Part shown: piece after piece, positions 1-12,003 of the stretch
Layout: the number at the start of each line of letters is the position of its first letter
Numbering within the stretch: position 1 is the stretch's first letter
NCBI GenBank assembly: GCA_036426205.1
Contig: CM071570.1
Coordinates: 50,018,984-50,082,983 of the forward strand
Reading direction: 5' to 3'
Origin: Ascaphus truei
Lineage: Eukaryota; Chordata; Amphibia; Anura; Ascaphidae
DNA length: 64,000 nucleotides
Notes under the pieces: generated by a model
What the model was told of the DNA's origin: nothing
Seen by the model: only the letters and a program-made list of their open reading frames with translations
Databases searched by the model: none
Program-made: the position numbers and the translations under genes

Positions 1-229
1 CCAAAACTTGAAACATTGATTCAGACATACTCATTTGTGAACACACTAGAGCTACCAGTGAAATACGGTATGGTCATTTCCACATGCAAATTAGTCTATT
101 TAAAAGGTTTCTTAGGTATCTTCATATGTATTTCTGAATGTGTTAGAGATATGCTTACTGTAATTTTCTTTTTCTCTCTCAAAAGTCCAATTTTAGGATT
201 TGGGCATTTCAGTTTTAAGAAACGTAGCA
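1..229. other. AT-rich non-coding DNA at the left edge
   Basis: I see no gene, repeat end or RNA gene here. The short open frames have no recognisable domain and are best explained by chance. Confidence 0.5.
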
Positions 230-725
230 GATTCTTGCAGCACGACATGCCTTTCCCTGTCTAAAAGGCTACCAAAATAAAGCCTGTCTTTAGCTGATGA
301 GTCCAGCAGGGAGCTGCTTAATTTCAGAAGGAGTTAATTGACTAGTCTCCACCTGGTGTATCAAGCATGCTTAAAAACCTACTGCACAGACTTCAGGGAA
401 TCTCTAGCACAGAGAGTCTGTGCTGCTAGAGAGATCTTTTGGGAAGAGAGAAACTGGACTGATGTGGAGAGCACCCTGCCTACAGGTACTTCTCTTTGGA
501 CTTGTCAAATGTTGGTAAGAGGCCTAGCTATCCAGCCCTAGGATAGGGACTGCTGAGGTCATAGTCAGGCCCCTACATTGTTGTTATTTTTTGCTCTAAC
601 TTTCTTTACTGATATGAAGCTGTTTTCTTTCTAAAGCTGCTGGTAATAAAGCCTTTCTCATAAAAACATCTCTGTCTTTTTACCCTCTGCACACATTTTT
701 TACATATGGTTACAGAAGTTGGGAT
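230..725 (+). repeat. LTR-like dispersed repeat, copy 1
   Basis: This stretch is recognisably similar to 53,700-54,260. Shared landmarks are the phrase GAGTCCAGCAGGGAGCTG, the following AGTCTCCACCT, a GTGGAGAG block, and a terminal AATAAA-type signal (AATAAAGCCTTTCTCA near 647) followed by a pyrimidine-rich stretch. A poly(A) signal near the end of a repeated GC-moderate block of about 500 bp is what an LTR R/U5 region looks like, but I cannot see both ends or a target duplication. It could also be another kind of dispersed repeat. No protein-coding part is visible beside it. Confidence 0.4.
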
Positions 726-839
726 GAGAGGTGGCTCTTGAATTTCAAAGGGGCTTTGGAGACCATCAGGGAATTTTTTGTGTGCTTTTGTTTGCAACAT
801 TTCCTCATGATGTAGATACCCATATTCAGTTATCTACGT

Positions 840-1174
840 CGGGGGTGTGTGCAAACTGGGGGGCACTTCCCCCAGAGGGGGCGTGGTGGTTTTCTGGGGG
901 GGGGGGGGGGGGGGGGGCACGGTGCTTACAGAGGCCCCGCGCGGTTCCCAAATGCATTTAAATTAAATGCTGGGGGACATCGCAAAGCCTCTGTAAGCTC
1001 TCTTACCTTGTCTCCGATGGTGCTTCGCCATGGCAACGCGGTGTCAAATGATGCCGCTGGGTCACGTGATGTCGCCTTGCTATGGCAAGGACGAGGCATG
1101 AGGGGGGGGGGGGGTGGCGCGAGTAGGGGGTGAGCAGGCAGGGAGGCGCAGGGGAAAAAGTTTATACACCCCTG
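840..1174. mobile_element. hAT-type non-autonomous DNA transposon (MITE), copy 1
   Basis: The element is bounded by GGGGGTGTGTGCAAACT at the left and AGTTTATACACCCCTG at the right, which form a terminal inverted repeat. It is flanked by an exact 8-bp target duplication, ATCTACGT at 832-839 and 1175-1182. An 8-bp duplication with CAGGGGTGCGCAAACT-type ends is diagnostic of the hAT superfamily. The interior is GC-rich, has poly-G runs at about 896-917 and 1099-1112, and has no coding capacity. It is homologous along its length to 6502-6810, including the shared CCATGGCAACGCGG block. Confidence 0.88.
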
Positions 1175-1182
1175 ATCTACGT

Positions 1183-4100
1183 CATCAAAGCGGTTGGACA
1201 GTTTTAAATGTCTTTAGCCCTTGCACGGAGACTGCTTCTTACCTCAAGTGTTTGGAGCTTCTCTGGGACTCTGCACAGCTCCTGAACACTGTTTGGCTTC
1301 CACACAGATAGTTCTGAAGGATTAACACTACAGGGGTCCCATTCAGAAGCAGGGACAACCGCAGCATTAATCCCTTCTGTTTTCACTGCTGGCTGTGGTC
1401 GTGGTACCGAAAGCATTCAATCTTTCTACATCTGTATGTAATGAAATGTACAATACAAATATATACATTACACTAACATAACACTACAACTCTAGCAGGG
1501 ATCACAGTGTTTGCAAGATATAAGTGTATTAACTCATCAGAACTACTATTTCAAACCAAAGTCTCTCTTTATCTAGACTAGATACTATATAGGAAAAAAT
1601 ACTACTGAATACCTCTAAAATTCTAAGAAAAAACGAAAGGGTTATACTTGTATTTCTTAACATTAATATAAGTGAATATTCTAATATGCAGTTTGTGTTT
1701 CACTATACCTAGTAGATTTTTGCTTTCCACCCTTAACACAATAATAGGATACTGCAAGCCAAGAAATGATGAAACATGATATTTAGTTAACGTAATATAA
1801 AATCAGACATCCCACAATTCCTGTAAAAGGAAAAACTCCTTACAAAACGTAAAGTAAATAATTGTCAGATTATATCCCCATACAATAAATAACCTTGTAC
1901 AATCCTGTTATGAATATTAGAATGCATTTCACAGTTAGCCTGACAAACAATAAACCTTGTACGTCTGCATACTGAAATCCTATCCAAGGCATTGTAATAA
2001 AATAACAATCTCTCCAGATGTGGTGCTGGGTTAAACATTGGTCATGGGCACGTGCCTAAAATATAGATTATGGAGATAGGCCTTTATCCAATAAGATTTT
2101 GATTGCAGATATAAACCTTTTGATTTACAAATGTTTTTATTACTCTTTTTTTTCAACACGTTTCGCTAATTCTATTTCGGAATTTCCTGCATGAAACCAA
2201 ACAGCAAACACGCAGAAATCTGAGGTCATATTTTATCTGATTTGCAGATCCCCATTTCTTTTTGTTTCTCTGCATGAGAGAAAAATACCCAAACACTATT
2301 TGCGTCATAGTAAATTGTTGACTTTATTTTAAGAAGAGTTGATTTACCCACAAGGTTTTTTTTTGTCTGCTCTCTGAATAGATTTCATCCGTATTCTAGC
2401 TACATTTCTGCAATAAGATACAAATGCTACTGTATATTTCAGAATAGACAGTTCCTGGGTAAGCTAAAATAGTACGATTTATATTATATGGAAATGAGTT
2501 CTAAGTAAGTCATAGATTCACAATGGGAAAGAGAAAGAAAACATTTTTTTTTTAAGTCAACTAGGTGATTGCCGCTTCAACTGCTTCTAAAGTTTGGTAT
2601 CATTGTCACATTTTAAGAGTTCCATTTGATATAATGGTCCTAGAGAATATAGATTTGTTTTAAGTTGTAACAGAACTCAGGGATTCACAAAATGACCAAT
2701 AATTAATCAGAAGCACTGTTCAAAATGTTATAGTACTGGAGTGCACAGAGTACTTCTACTTTTTATTCTTTTATTTACAATATTACAGTACTTTCTTATA
2801 AAGAAAAGGTGAATTTTTAGTTACATCTTTACATTTCTGTTGGTAAGGTATTAATGTTTAATAAATATTAGAATAAATTTGAAAGATTTGCATCAAAGTT
2901 TCGCAAGTTGCAAATTTCTTTAAATCATACACAACACCGCTGTTATTTTTAAGGTATTTTGACCACTGAAAAAGAACGTATCCCAAAGTCAGAAAAATGC
3001 TCAACTTTATTGAGCTTCATCATGTATAATCACACTATCCAGAAAACTTATTTTATAAACAACAGATTATAACGTGCACTTTGTAATCGTAGGTCCTCAC
3101 TCTAATAAATGTATAAAAAATATTAATATGACTAATATCTTTAAGGAGGTAGAATAGTGATAGTGATATAGGAGGATATCTTTAAGGAGAAGAATAATGA
3201 AACCTAGGGCTTTCTGAAATAGTTCTCAGCTAACATAACAGAGTGTTGCATGCACATATGCTATCTTCGTTATGAAGAAATTCCCCCTGCAGCCATATTA
3301 CAATTAATTATAACCGTATTATCATGATTTGATTTATATAGAATTATTTTGCAAGAATCATCTTCCTAGTGCTTATATGCTTACACAAGACATCTAGATG
3401 AATTGGTTTCATAACTTTTTTGCTTGGTTGTGATTATTTACCTGGTGTAAAACTGAACTTTATACTAAAGTAAAAACGTTAAAACCTTGTTTTATATAAT
3501 TCTGTGAATTATTCATATTGTCTGTTTAAAAAAAATAGATTACAATATTGGCATAACTTAATACTATATGAAATAACAATATCTCCTTTTATATTTGCAT
3601 GAGATCTCCCTAAAATTATGTTTAGCCTTACGTTTCATTTCTAAATGATTGATTGGTTTACTCAGGCACAGGAAATATAACACTCTTGTGAAAGTACAGC
3701 AATTGTTAGACAATACATGTAATTTCTTTGAAAACACAATAAAGGGTTTTGTTTTCTGAGATTAGCAGATGCAACAAGCCAAGATGTTTCGTAGAACTTT
3801 TTATGTGTTTAAAATAAATTGTATTTTACAACTATGGTTTGATACCACATTTTCCATAATTTTACATATTAATCACCTTTTAGCACCTTACTTGAATAAT
3901 TCCTAAATATATATTTATTCTTGGTATGTTTGATACTTTTCATATGAAAATAAGCATTTCAAGAAAATGTTGAAGAAAAATCTTAATACTGTTATTAATG
4001 AAGAGATCTAATAAATTACATTTATTTTATCACTTGAAGTTGCTATGCAATGTAAATTACTCCTAGACATGGACAAAATCAGGTGTGTGAAATCAGAACC

Positions 4101-4950
4101 TACCAGAACCAGAAATTCTTATGTTTTTTAGAACCAAAACCCATTTTTTTTCATCAAAACCAAAACACCAGTCCAAATGTCTATTACTTTGTGTTTCTCC
4201 CCATTCTTTTAGTTTCCTTATTAGTTTTATGATTTTAAACTAATTTTAAGTGTCTATCATGCTATTGTAGCACGTTCCTGCTTTTTTTTCATATTTTCTA
4301 GAATTGGGTAAAAATCCAAAACCAGACAAATCGAGTTTTGGTCAAACCAGAACCAAACCATGGAGAGCTTTTACAACCAAATAATGTACAAAACAAAAAC
4401 ATGACTTTTTAAAATAACCAAAAACATGAGTGAAAGCTCCCACCCTTCATTTCTGACCAAGTTATTAAAACACCTTTCAATAAAATAAATATCTGTGCTA
4501 TATCCCTCTCCATTAGAGATGGGCAATTTTTTCCCCGAATTTGAATCCGCAGTAAATCGTGTATTTTAGAGAAAGAAAGAATCCCTTTGTGCGGCACTAG
4601 AGAACACCCTCAAATGTGTAAAATAAACTTTATTAGTATACTTTAAAATATATATGCTTGGAAGTAACGACGACGAACAGAAGAAAAAATAAAATCAATT
4701 TAAAAATGGAGAGTGGCGTGTAGGCGTGTGTGTGCTACTAATTAAGCTTCTAATGGTGTACGTTAGTTTTATAATATAATCACACCCAAAGCTAGTAATT
4801 GGCACAGCAAATTCCTATAGGAGTTGTAGTAGACAGACCAAGGCCTGCCTACTAAGTATCCTGCCACTATTTGGTAACAGGATATAATATATACTGAAGC
4901 TACATAGAGCGTAAAATACTGAAGTCTGGTCTTCCTTGTTGCACAATTAT
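1183..4950. other. AT-rich non-coding stretch
   Basis: About 3.8 kb of AT-rich sequence without a convincing ORF, RNA gene or bounded mobile element. The region around 4055-4350 is rich in AAACC/AACCA words and probably derives from an old repeat. A CAACACGTTTCG motif near 2156 resembles the loop motif of fold-back elements elsewhere in the window, but I cannot define arms around it. Confidence 0.5.
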
Positions 4951-4954
4951 AACA

Positions 4955-5258
4955 CAAAGTAGTGATTAGGCACCTACAGGTGCAGCCACGAGTATCCAAA
5001 CACTTGCCTTGGAAAATCTGGGGTAATCTCCCAGTAGTGCTACAACATTTCTGTGCCATTTCTGCAGACAGACTAATGGCCCATTGGATTAACACAGCAG
5101 GTGTCCCTGGCAGTCCCATTCACTTTGATCTGAATTAATCCGATAGGCCATTAGTGTCACAGAAATGTTGCAGCATTACTGGGAGATTGCCCCAGATTTT
5201 CTAAGGCAAGTAGTCATGGCTACATGTGTAGTAATAGAACCTCTCACCACTAAACAAA
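4955..5258. mobile_element. Fold-back (inverted-repeat) element
   Basis: The block 5003-5055 (from CTTGCCTTGGAAAATCTGG through CAACATTTCTGTG) is the reverse complement, with few mismatches, of 5158-5210. A weaker inner match (CTAATGGCCCATTGGATTAA against TTAATCCGATAGGCCATTAG) and a weaker outer match extend the symmetry. The structure is a MITE or fold-back transposon of about 300 bp that would form a long hairpin. It has no ORF with known domains. The exact ends and target duplication are not resolved, and the superfamily is unknown. Confidence 0.7.
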
Positions 5259-5414
5259 TGTTAGTTAGCTGTTTAGTTGTGTAGTACTCTAAGTAGCACT
5301 TAGATCGCAAAGTGTCTACTATGGTTGATGACTCAGTGAGACATTAGAAATAGTACTTGTTACCTAGTATTGCACTAGACAAAAGATAGCAACAGTATTT
5401 AAGTATATATATAT

Positions 5415-5970
5415 ATATTGTCAGAGTGCGGTTGCTCCCCACGGCTGCAGTCTCTGAAGCACTCTAACCTCCAAACTCCCACGCCTCTCAGATGAGCCGA
5501 CGTCACCAAAGAAGTGATGTCAGACGTACCCGACGTAAGTTTCACCAGTTTGGCTTCATCTGGGGGCAGATCGGTCAGTTCCTTTGGTCCGCGGATTTCA
5601 GCAGATCAATGTCAAAAGGGGCAATTTGCATTTTGCGGATTTTTATTATTATTGCCAATATACTCCGCGGATTCCACAACCCGTGGACGGATTTGTAGAA
5701 TCCTATCCACAGATTCAACAATCCGTTTGTGGATACTTAAGGATCCGCCAATCGATTGCTGAATCCATTGATTGGATTCTACAAATGCGTCCACGGGTTG
5801 GATCCAATGGTGGATTTTGATGAATCCGCAAGGATTGAAACTGCCCAAATCTGTTTGCAGATTTTGCCCTGCAAAACGGATTTTGGGGGTAACATCAGCG
5901 AAAATCCTAGTCTCTATAGCATTCAACAATTCCAATGTCCAAAATATTACCCTTGAGGTACAATAATCAA
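5415..5970. repeat. Internally palindromic repeat built on CGGATT/AATCCG words
   Basis: The region is dense in CGGATT and AATCCG words in both orientations. The segment starting near 5671 (GGATTCCACAACCCGTGGAC) is an imperfect inverted copy of the one ending near 5806 (GTCCACGGGTTGGATCC), with roughly 33-35-base arms around a loop of about 70 bases that is itself made of smaller inverted pieces. Several open frames run across it on both strands, but their translations are low in information and none shows a domain. It looks like an element made of short alternating inverted repeats rather than a gene. Confidence 0.55.
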
Positions 5971-6501
5971 ATCTCTCAAAGGGAGTACACCCGCATGCCT
6001 CTGCAGCCCAATCACACAACTCTTCCTGAGTTTAGGAAGATTAAGGCAAGGACCATATGGATTTATCTTTGCCCTGCAACTAGACCATAGCACCAAGGAA
6101 TATCTATACACTTATTTTTTTTTAAATGCCTTAAATGAAAAGCAATAACAATGAGTAACAGAATGTTTAAATGAGACAATAATTAACAAAAATATTATTC
6201 CCGCCATCTCTATAATATTCCTCCTATGTTCTTGGTACCAGCGATTGCTGAGGTAACTGGCTGATATCTTTTCCTGTAAGTGAGGTAGACATCTGTCTCC
6301 TTCTAGGTTTTGTGAAGATACCAGCTCTATAAAACAAATCAATTTGAAATGAACAAACATCCTATTAAAAGACTATAACCCTTATAGTTTGCAGAAGGCC
6401 TTTGCCTATTTATTTATTTATTTTAGCAAACTCGTCTAAATCTGTCCTAGCAGCTTCAGGAGAGACTCCAATTCTAAACAAATTGATTAAATATTCTAGA
6501 G

Positions 6502-6810
6502 CAGAGGTGCGCAAACTGGGGGGCGCACCCCCCAGGGTTGGCGGGAGTTTATCTGGGGGGCGCGGGCCGTTGCAGACGCCCCAAGCTCTTCCCCCAGGCA
6601 TTTAACGCCGGGGGATCGCGCGAGGTCTCTGCAACAAGGAAACTTACCTTGTTTCAGATGCGTCTCCATGGCAACGCGGCGTCAAATGACACCAGGGGTC
6701 ACGTGGCGACTCCAGAGCGTTATTTGGCACAAGTGGAAGGTAGGAGAGGGAGCACGAGACCGGGGGAGGCCTGACAGGGGGGTGCAGCTTAAAAAGTTTG
6801 CGCTCCCCTG
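6502..6810. mobile_element. hAT-type MITE, copy 2
   Basis: Terminal inverted repeats are CAGAGGTGCGCAAACT at the left and AGTTTGCGCTCCCCTG at the right. The flanks are TTCTAGAG (6494-6501) and TTGTAGAG (6811-6818), an 8-bp target duplication with one mismatch that fits the nTCTAGAn site preferred by hAT elements. It is homologous to 840-1174, sharing the CCATGGCAACGCGGCGTCAA core. There is no transposase, so it depended on an autonomous hAT element for movement. Confidence 0.88.
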
Positions 6811-7175
6811 TTGTAGAGGCTATACTGCTTAAAACATCCAGGGGGAGCATATGGGGAGATAAGAGAACAATATATACAAAGTGCAGACATTATGTATTAG
6901 GTGGATATATAAGCAATATCTTGGCTCGTGTGACTGATCTACTCACAGGAGCAAGGTAATATTCAAAGCAGTTGGCAAATTGGGTTGCCACCCTTGAAGA
7001 TATCTGTAATCTGTACCCCCTAGCGATTCTCCGTCGGCAGTATGTGTATAGAGAGAAGGAGAGAACTACATAGTGCGATCAGTATGAAAATGTTTATGTA
7101 TGAAAAACACAATAAAAATGTGCACTTACAATTTGCACAAAGGTTAAAAGCATGTATCACTTAATGTGAATGGAA

Positions 7176-7418
7176 GATGTCCCGAAACAGCTCACCGCCT
7201 CCTACAGGTCAGTCTGCTGGCTTCCGCAGCTCTGTGTCCTGGACCGGAGCTTGCTTCTGCGCGCCCGTCTGCAAGGTGTGACGTCACTGCATACAGAGCT
7301 GGTTCTACGGATCCTCTTCAAGACCAAAATTGGTCCACTGGTAAACTCTACGCGTTTCTCCAGCTACCAAACTGTTTCTCGGCTTCGTCCTGACGCGTAG
7401 AGCAGCGTAGAGCAGCTG
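7176..7418. repeat. GC-rich repeat fragment with an ACGCGTTTC loop motif
   Basis: The piece contains TGTGACGTCACTGC and a small palindrome built from CTACGCGTTTCTCCAGC and TCGTCCTGACGCGTAG. The same ACGCGTTTC/TTCGTC arrangement lies at the apex of other inverted-repeat elements in this window (near 13,530, 17,970 and 62,300). I cannot name the family and see no coding region. Confidence 0.4.
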
Positions 7419-8083
7419 CAGCTGCTAATTATCGACTATGGGGACATAGTATATGGCTCGGCACCCCAAACCCACCTTAGCAAACTTGATACCCTCTGCA
7501 ATTCAATATGCCATTTTGTTCTCCATTGCAACTACAATACACATCACTGCGAAATGCTCAAAGAACTAGATTGGTCATCACTTCAGTCTAGGCGCAAAGT
7601 TAATCTTTCCTGTCTTGCCATCAAATACTTTCTGGGCTACCCGTCTATCTGAACAAGCTCCTCACCCCTACCACATGCAGCACTTATCATCTGAGATCTG
7701 ACTCCAAAAGACTGTTCATGGTCCCAAGGCTCAACAAAGTATCCGGCCGCTCCTCCTTCTCTTACCGTGCACCCTAAAACTAGAACAATCTACCAGAGAC
7801 CTCACAGTCACCACCTGTCTAAATTCTTTCAAAACTAAAGCTGTCTCACATTTTAATCTGATCTGTAACTGTTACATACGCCTATAATATATATTATCTC
7901 TAACTGTGCATGCAATGTCTTGTATATAATGTATACCCTGTTCACTTATGTAACTATGTATTTGTAACCATGTATTATTTGTCATCTTAACTCTCTGCCC
8001 AGGACATACTTGAAAACGAGAGGTAACTCTCAATGTGTTACTTCCTGGTAAAACATTTTATAAATAAAAATAAATAAAATAAT
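7419..8083 (+). pseudogene. 3' end of an L2/CR1-type LINE reverse transcriptase, degenerate
   Basis: A forward frame begins with a run reading like the C-terminal part of a CR1/L2-group reverse transcriptase: LIIDYGDIVYGSAP, then a THHCEML...LDWSSLQSRRKVN segment, the typical post-palm DYGDIVYG and WxxLxxRR motifs. Stops and a frame change after about 90 residues show that it is dead. The 3' untranslated part (CTTGAAAACGAGAGGTAAC, then TTACTTCCTGGTAAAAC) ends in an AT-rich AAATAAATAAA tail at about 8080, as expected for this LINE group. It is strongly 5'-truncated. A second, separate L2-type element follows at once. Confidence 0.7.
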
Positions 8084-8179
8084 CTCTCATCTCTTTCAAC
8101 TTCCTCTAACTTTACAATCTTGTCAACTCTTACAACTTTATCCTCTAACTCTCTTTAGATATATATATGCCCATTCCCG

Positions 8180-10350
8180 GCCCCACCTATCCCTCTAACC
8201 GATGACCCACTATAAATTTTTGATTCTGCTCTCTCTAAGGTCAAACATCACTACTTATCCTCACTCATCAACACTCACAAATCCAATCCGTGTCATCTTT
8301 TCTCTCCATTTGATTCCCTCCTCCGACCTTCTCTTCCCACTTCCCATCCTTCACATCTCCTAAAGTCTTTGCCAACCACTTTAAAGAAAAAGTGGATACC
8401 ATCCACAAGGAGATTCCATCTGTCCCTTCCCCCTCCTCTAACCTAAACCTCCTTCCACTCTTGATTCCCTTTCTCCTGTTACTGAGTTGGAAGTTTCTAT
8501 GCTGATTTTCTCGTCTCCCTGTACCTCATGTCCTCTTGATCTCATCCTCTCACACCTTATCAGGTCTTTTGCTCCTGTTGTAGTCCCCACTCTCCCCCAT
8601 ATATCTTCAATTCCTCCCTGTCCTCTGCCAATTTCCCATCCTTTAAGCATGCAGGGGTCACACCTACAGTATAAAACCCCATACTAACTACTTCCTTGTA
8701 TCACTCGAGCCTTTTGCCTCCATACTGTTAGCATGTCTTGGGTTCTCCTGTATGATAACATGTAGTCATTCCCATGCCCTCCTGGACCCTTTATAATGTG
8801 GCTTTTGTACAGCTACTAGAGCTACATGTTGCAAAATCCCATTATAAAGGTTTCCTACTTATCTTACTAGATCTCTCTGCGACCTTTGATACTGCTGGTC
8901 ATTCTTTTCGCCTTCATATTCTAAACTCTCTTGGTATCAGCAACAAAGTTCTATCCTGGTTCAAAGCATACATCACACTTTTTCAGTCTGTGTTGCAATC
9001 TCCGATTGATCTGTCTGTTGGTGTACCTCATGGCTCTGTTCTGGGATCTCTCCTTTTCTCTCTCTCTACATATTTGGTGACCTCCAACTATTTTTGTTTT
9101 AGGTTTCATCTCTATGCAAATATATATATATATTTTTTTTCTTTTTATATATATACAGTGTTCGACAAACCTATACATTTGCACGCCCCGGGCGAGTGGA
9201 TTTAACATCGTGGCGAGCTCCTATTGGCCCAAGTAGCACACGTTTGATACTAGGTGGCGAGTAGATTTTTTTGTTCGGCGAGTAGATTTTTTGGTGATTT
9301 GTCGACCACTGTATATATATATATATATACCTGTACCCTCACACCTGAAATGCAGTCCCATTTCTGATTTGCTTCCTGGCTATATCCTCGTAGATTGTGC
9401 TTTGCCACCTTAAACTTAATGTGTGTAAAACTGAGCTCCTCATATTTGCCCATAAACCTGGTATGATATCCCCTTTCCCCTCACAATAAACAGTACAACC
9501 ATCTATCCTGTCACCAAAGCACGTTGCCTGGGAGTGACATTTGAATCTTCCATTTCCTTCTCCATTCCATTCACAGCATGGATAAAATGTGTTGTTTCTC
9601 CCTCCGTAATATATTGCCACGATCCCCTGTTTCCCCTGTAAATCAACTGCTAAAACTCTAATGCATGCCATTATCTTCTCCCATGTGGAACATTGTAAGA
9701 TATTGCTAACAGGCCTTCCTGCCTCACAACTTTATCTTTCGCAAATCTATCCAAAACGCTGCTGCTAGGATAATTGAACTTGCTCCCAAAACAGTCTCTG
9801 CTCATCTCCTTAAATCCCTCTTCTGGCTTCTTATCAAATTTCAGATCACCTACAAAGTTCTCCACCTTGCCTTCAAGGCTCTCCACTCATCTGCTCCTCT
9901 TTACATATCAGCTTTGATCTCTCATATTGCCCCTGCTCGTCTCCTGCACTCTACCCATAACTGTCTCTGTTCCCTCTTTACTGCTCTATCTCACCTTAAA
10001 ACTTTTCCCCTCGTTGTCCCTTACCTGTGGAATTCCCTCACACTCAGTACACACCTTCTCTCGCCACCTTTACCTTAAGTCAAACCTAAAAACTCAGCAC
10101 TTAAAATTAAGCATCTCAATAGCTTATGGCCACTATCCCACATCCATTGTGGACAAGTACTGCCCTCTACTACACTTATTCTCTGGAAGTCTCCCAACAT
10201 ACCACTTAGATTGTAAGCTTTATGGCCCAGGGATTTTCTTTCCTATTGTCTAAATTTGTTTCTTGTACGTATTTTATTATTTTTTACTCGTACTGTATTA
10301 TCTCTTTTATAAAAGGCTGAGTATACTGTGGGTGCTATATAAATAAAGAT
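8180..10350 (+). pseudogene. L2-clade LINE, long degenerate copy (RT region recognisable)
   Basis: The best part is 8774-9145, where one frame reads through LLILLDLSATFDTAGH, then ILNSLGISNKVLSWFKAYI and GVPHGSVLGSLLFS. These are reverse-transcriptase motifs of the L2/CR1 group (LDLSAAFDTVDH, LGI...LSWF, GVPQGSVLGPLLF); the YADD region follows as a damaged LYANI. Upstream, degenerate frames resemble the linker between endonuclease and RT. Downstream (9335-10,250) the C-terminal part is scattered over several frames. The end, with TTAGATTGTAAGC and a TATATAAATAAAG tail near 10,340, is a typical L2 3' terminus. The copy has many stops and is split by a hAT MITE at 9156-9311. It cannot make a functional protein. 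Confidence 0.8.
9156..9311. mobile_element. 156-bp hAT-like MITE inserted in the L2 LINE
   Basis: Ends are CAGTGTTCGACAAACC and GATTTGTCGACCACTG, an inverted repeat with one mismatch over 14 bases. Both flanks are TATATATA (9148-9155 and 9312-9319), consistent with an 8-bp duplication, although the flanks are low complexity. A short internal repeat of GGCGAGTAGATTTTTTxG occurs twice near 9253-9292. It has no coding capacity. Confidence 0.75.
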
Positions 10351-11213
10351 ATACATACATATGTAGATATCACAAATAAATCTATAGTCCACTTTCTCTG
10401 AACAGTTCTGTTGGATTTCAAAATTAAAATCATTTTTTGTTTAAGGTTTTTTTTTTCCAAATGGAAATGTGCCAACTGAAGGAGGGAGGGTTACTAGCAA
10501 ATAAAATACTCAGTCCAAAGGGTGGATACATGTCTAAGAACAATTCTGCTTTTCAAACAAGATGAAAAGTATTTTATCATCCAGCAGCTGACGACTTTCA
10601 GAGTGCAAACCCTGTTGTCTTTTATCTAATAGCTCAAGTACAGCCTCTAGCTAAAGAACTCCTAAAGATCCATCTCTGACACCTAGACTGCTTCAGTAAA
10701 TCTTTCTAACTCTTACTTCATACAGCTCATTCTTTAACAGGGTTCCCACGTCCTCCACCCTAACTTACTGTTGCTCACTGTCTAATTTGGAAACTATATG
10801 GTGATCCTTCTCACAACAGCTTCCTCCCGTCTCATATACTGTACATCTGAATTTTTTTGTAACATTTCCCAAACTCTCACTGAAACTAAAGTAGCACTGA
10901 TAGTTTTCCTACATCACGGCAATGCTTTGTAAGCCATTAAGGTAGCCAAAAGGGGTATGTCGTGTCATTTTTTTTTAATGTATTAACCTCTTGGTGCCTG
11001 TGGTATACCATGGCATCAAATGGGTTAATGTTATTTCAATCATATGCTTCTGTAATGATAGTTATTATTATACTCACAATGCGGTAATTCTCATAAATAT
11101 TCTCACAATGCGGTAATTCATTCATTATTAACAGTTGTGTTAATTTCCGCATCGCGACTTTGGGTTAAATATTGCACCCAGTAAATTATTACAGCTATGT
11201 GGATGTATACATA
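10351..11213. other. Non-coding stretch
   Basis: No gene or RNA gene seen. The only visible structure is a direct repeat of CTCACAATGCGGTAATTC at about 11,071 and 11,101, 30 bases apart. Confidence 0.45.
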
Positions 11214-11217
11214 TTAA

Positions 11218-11629
11218 AGAGGCAGTCCCAGCGGGCGAATTTTTTTAATGTTTTTTTTAATTTTATATATATTGTAGAATTGAAGCAGTGGGTCTCTGGA
11301 GCTGAACAGCGTTAATTACATCTCTGGGGACTCCCTGCGTCCGGAGATACCTGCAAATTCTCGGGAAGGAGGGTTCACATAATGGCCACTGTTCAGATAT
11401 TGCCTGTTAATATTTCCAATTAGCACAGGAAGCCGTGATGTCATTGGTGCGGCTTCCTATTGGCCCATGTGACGCAGGTGCTTTAAAACTTAAATCCCTG
11501 CTTGCTGAGCCGGATCGACTACTGGCACCTACTTTGGAGGTATGAGATTAACAGGGTTCAGCTCCGAAGAACCCCCGCTTCAATTCTATGTTCATTTTAT
11601 TTTTTTAATTGCTATCTTGGACTGCTCCT
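11218..11629. mobile_element. TTAA-flanked MITE (Kolobok- or piggyBac-like)
   Basis: The 412-bp unit starts AGAGGCAGTCC and ends GGACTGCTCCT, so the ends are inverted repeats with two mismatches. It is flanked on both sides by TTAA (11,214-11,217 and 11,630-11,633), the target duplication of Kolobok and piggyBac elements. The interior is moderately GC-rich and has no recognisable transposase. The ends do not begin with CCC as most piggyBac ends do, so Kolobok is the better guess. Confidence 0.72.
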
Positions 11630-11874
11630 TTAACACTTTGCGGTTTTTATTTTTTTAACACGTGTGATATTAACGCACTTTTAGTACGCTTGATGTATCT
11701 AGGCTTTAGTTGGTATGTTTCACCTCTCGATAACTGGAGCTCAACTACGACTTCTAAGCTTCTGACTTCTAAGCTCAAATTGAGTTGCAGTATGACATAA
11801 GACCTGGTGGTGGAGACAGATTCCAACAATTGTTACCCCCAATGCATCAGTTTTGGCAAATACAGTACAACTTG

Positions 11875-12003
11875 GGAGGTTATTTATCGAACTGCTATTG
11901 TGCTAATCAGGGCACTGTCGCACTGAAACTCACATTTAAGTCAGAGGGCATTTCTGTGAGATAGTTCCGATCGACACTATGACAGTTTAATGAATAACCC
12001 TCT
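11875..12003. mobile_element. Short MITE with GGTTATTTATCGAACTG-type ends
   Basis: GAGGTTATTTATCGAACTG at the left is the inverted counterpart of CAGTTTAATGAATAACCCTC at the right. The unit is about 130 bp and non-coding. A related TTTAATGAATAATCCCC end occurs alone near 47,600. The superfamily is not determined. Confidence 0.55.

Noticed and set aside
4510..4560. GAGATGGGCAATTTTTTCCC as the end of a MITE
   Set aside because: No inverted partner or target duplication found nearby.
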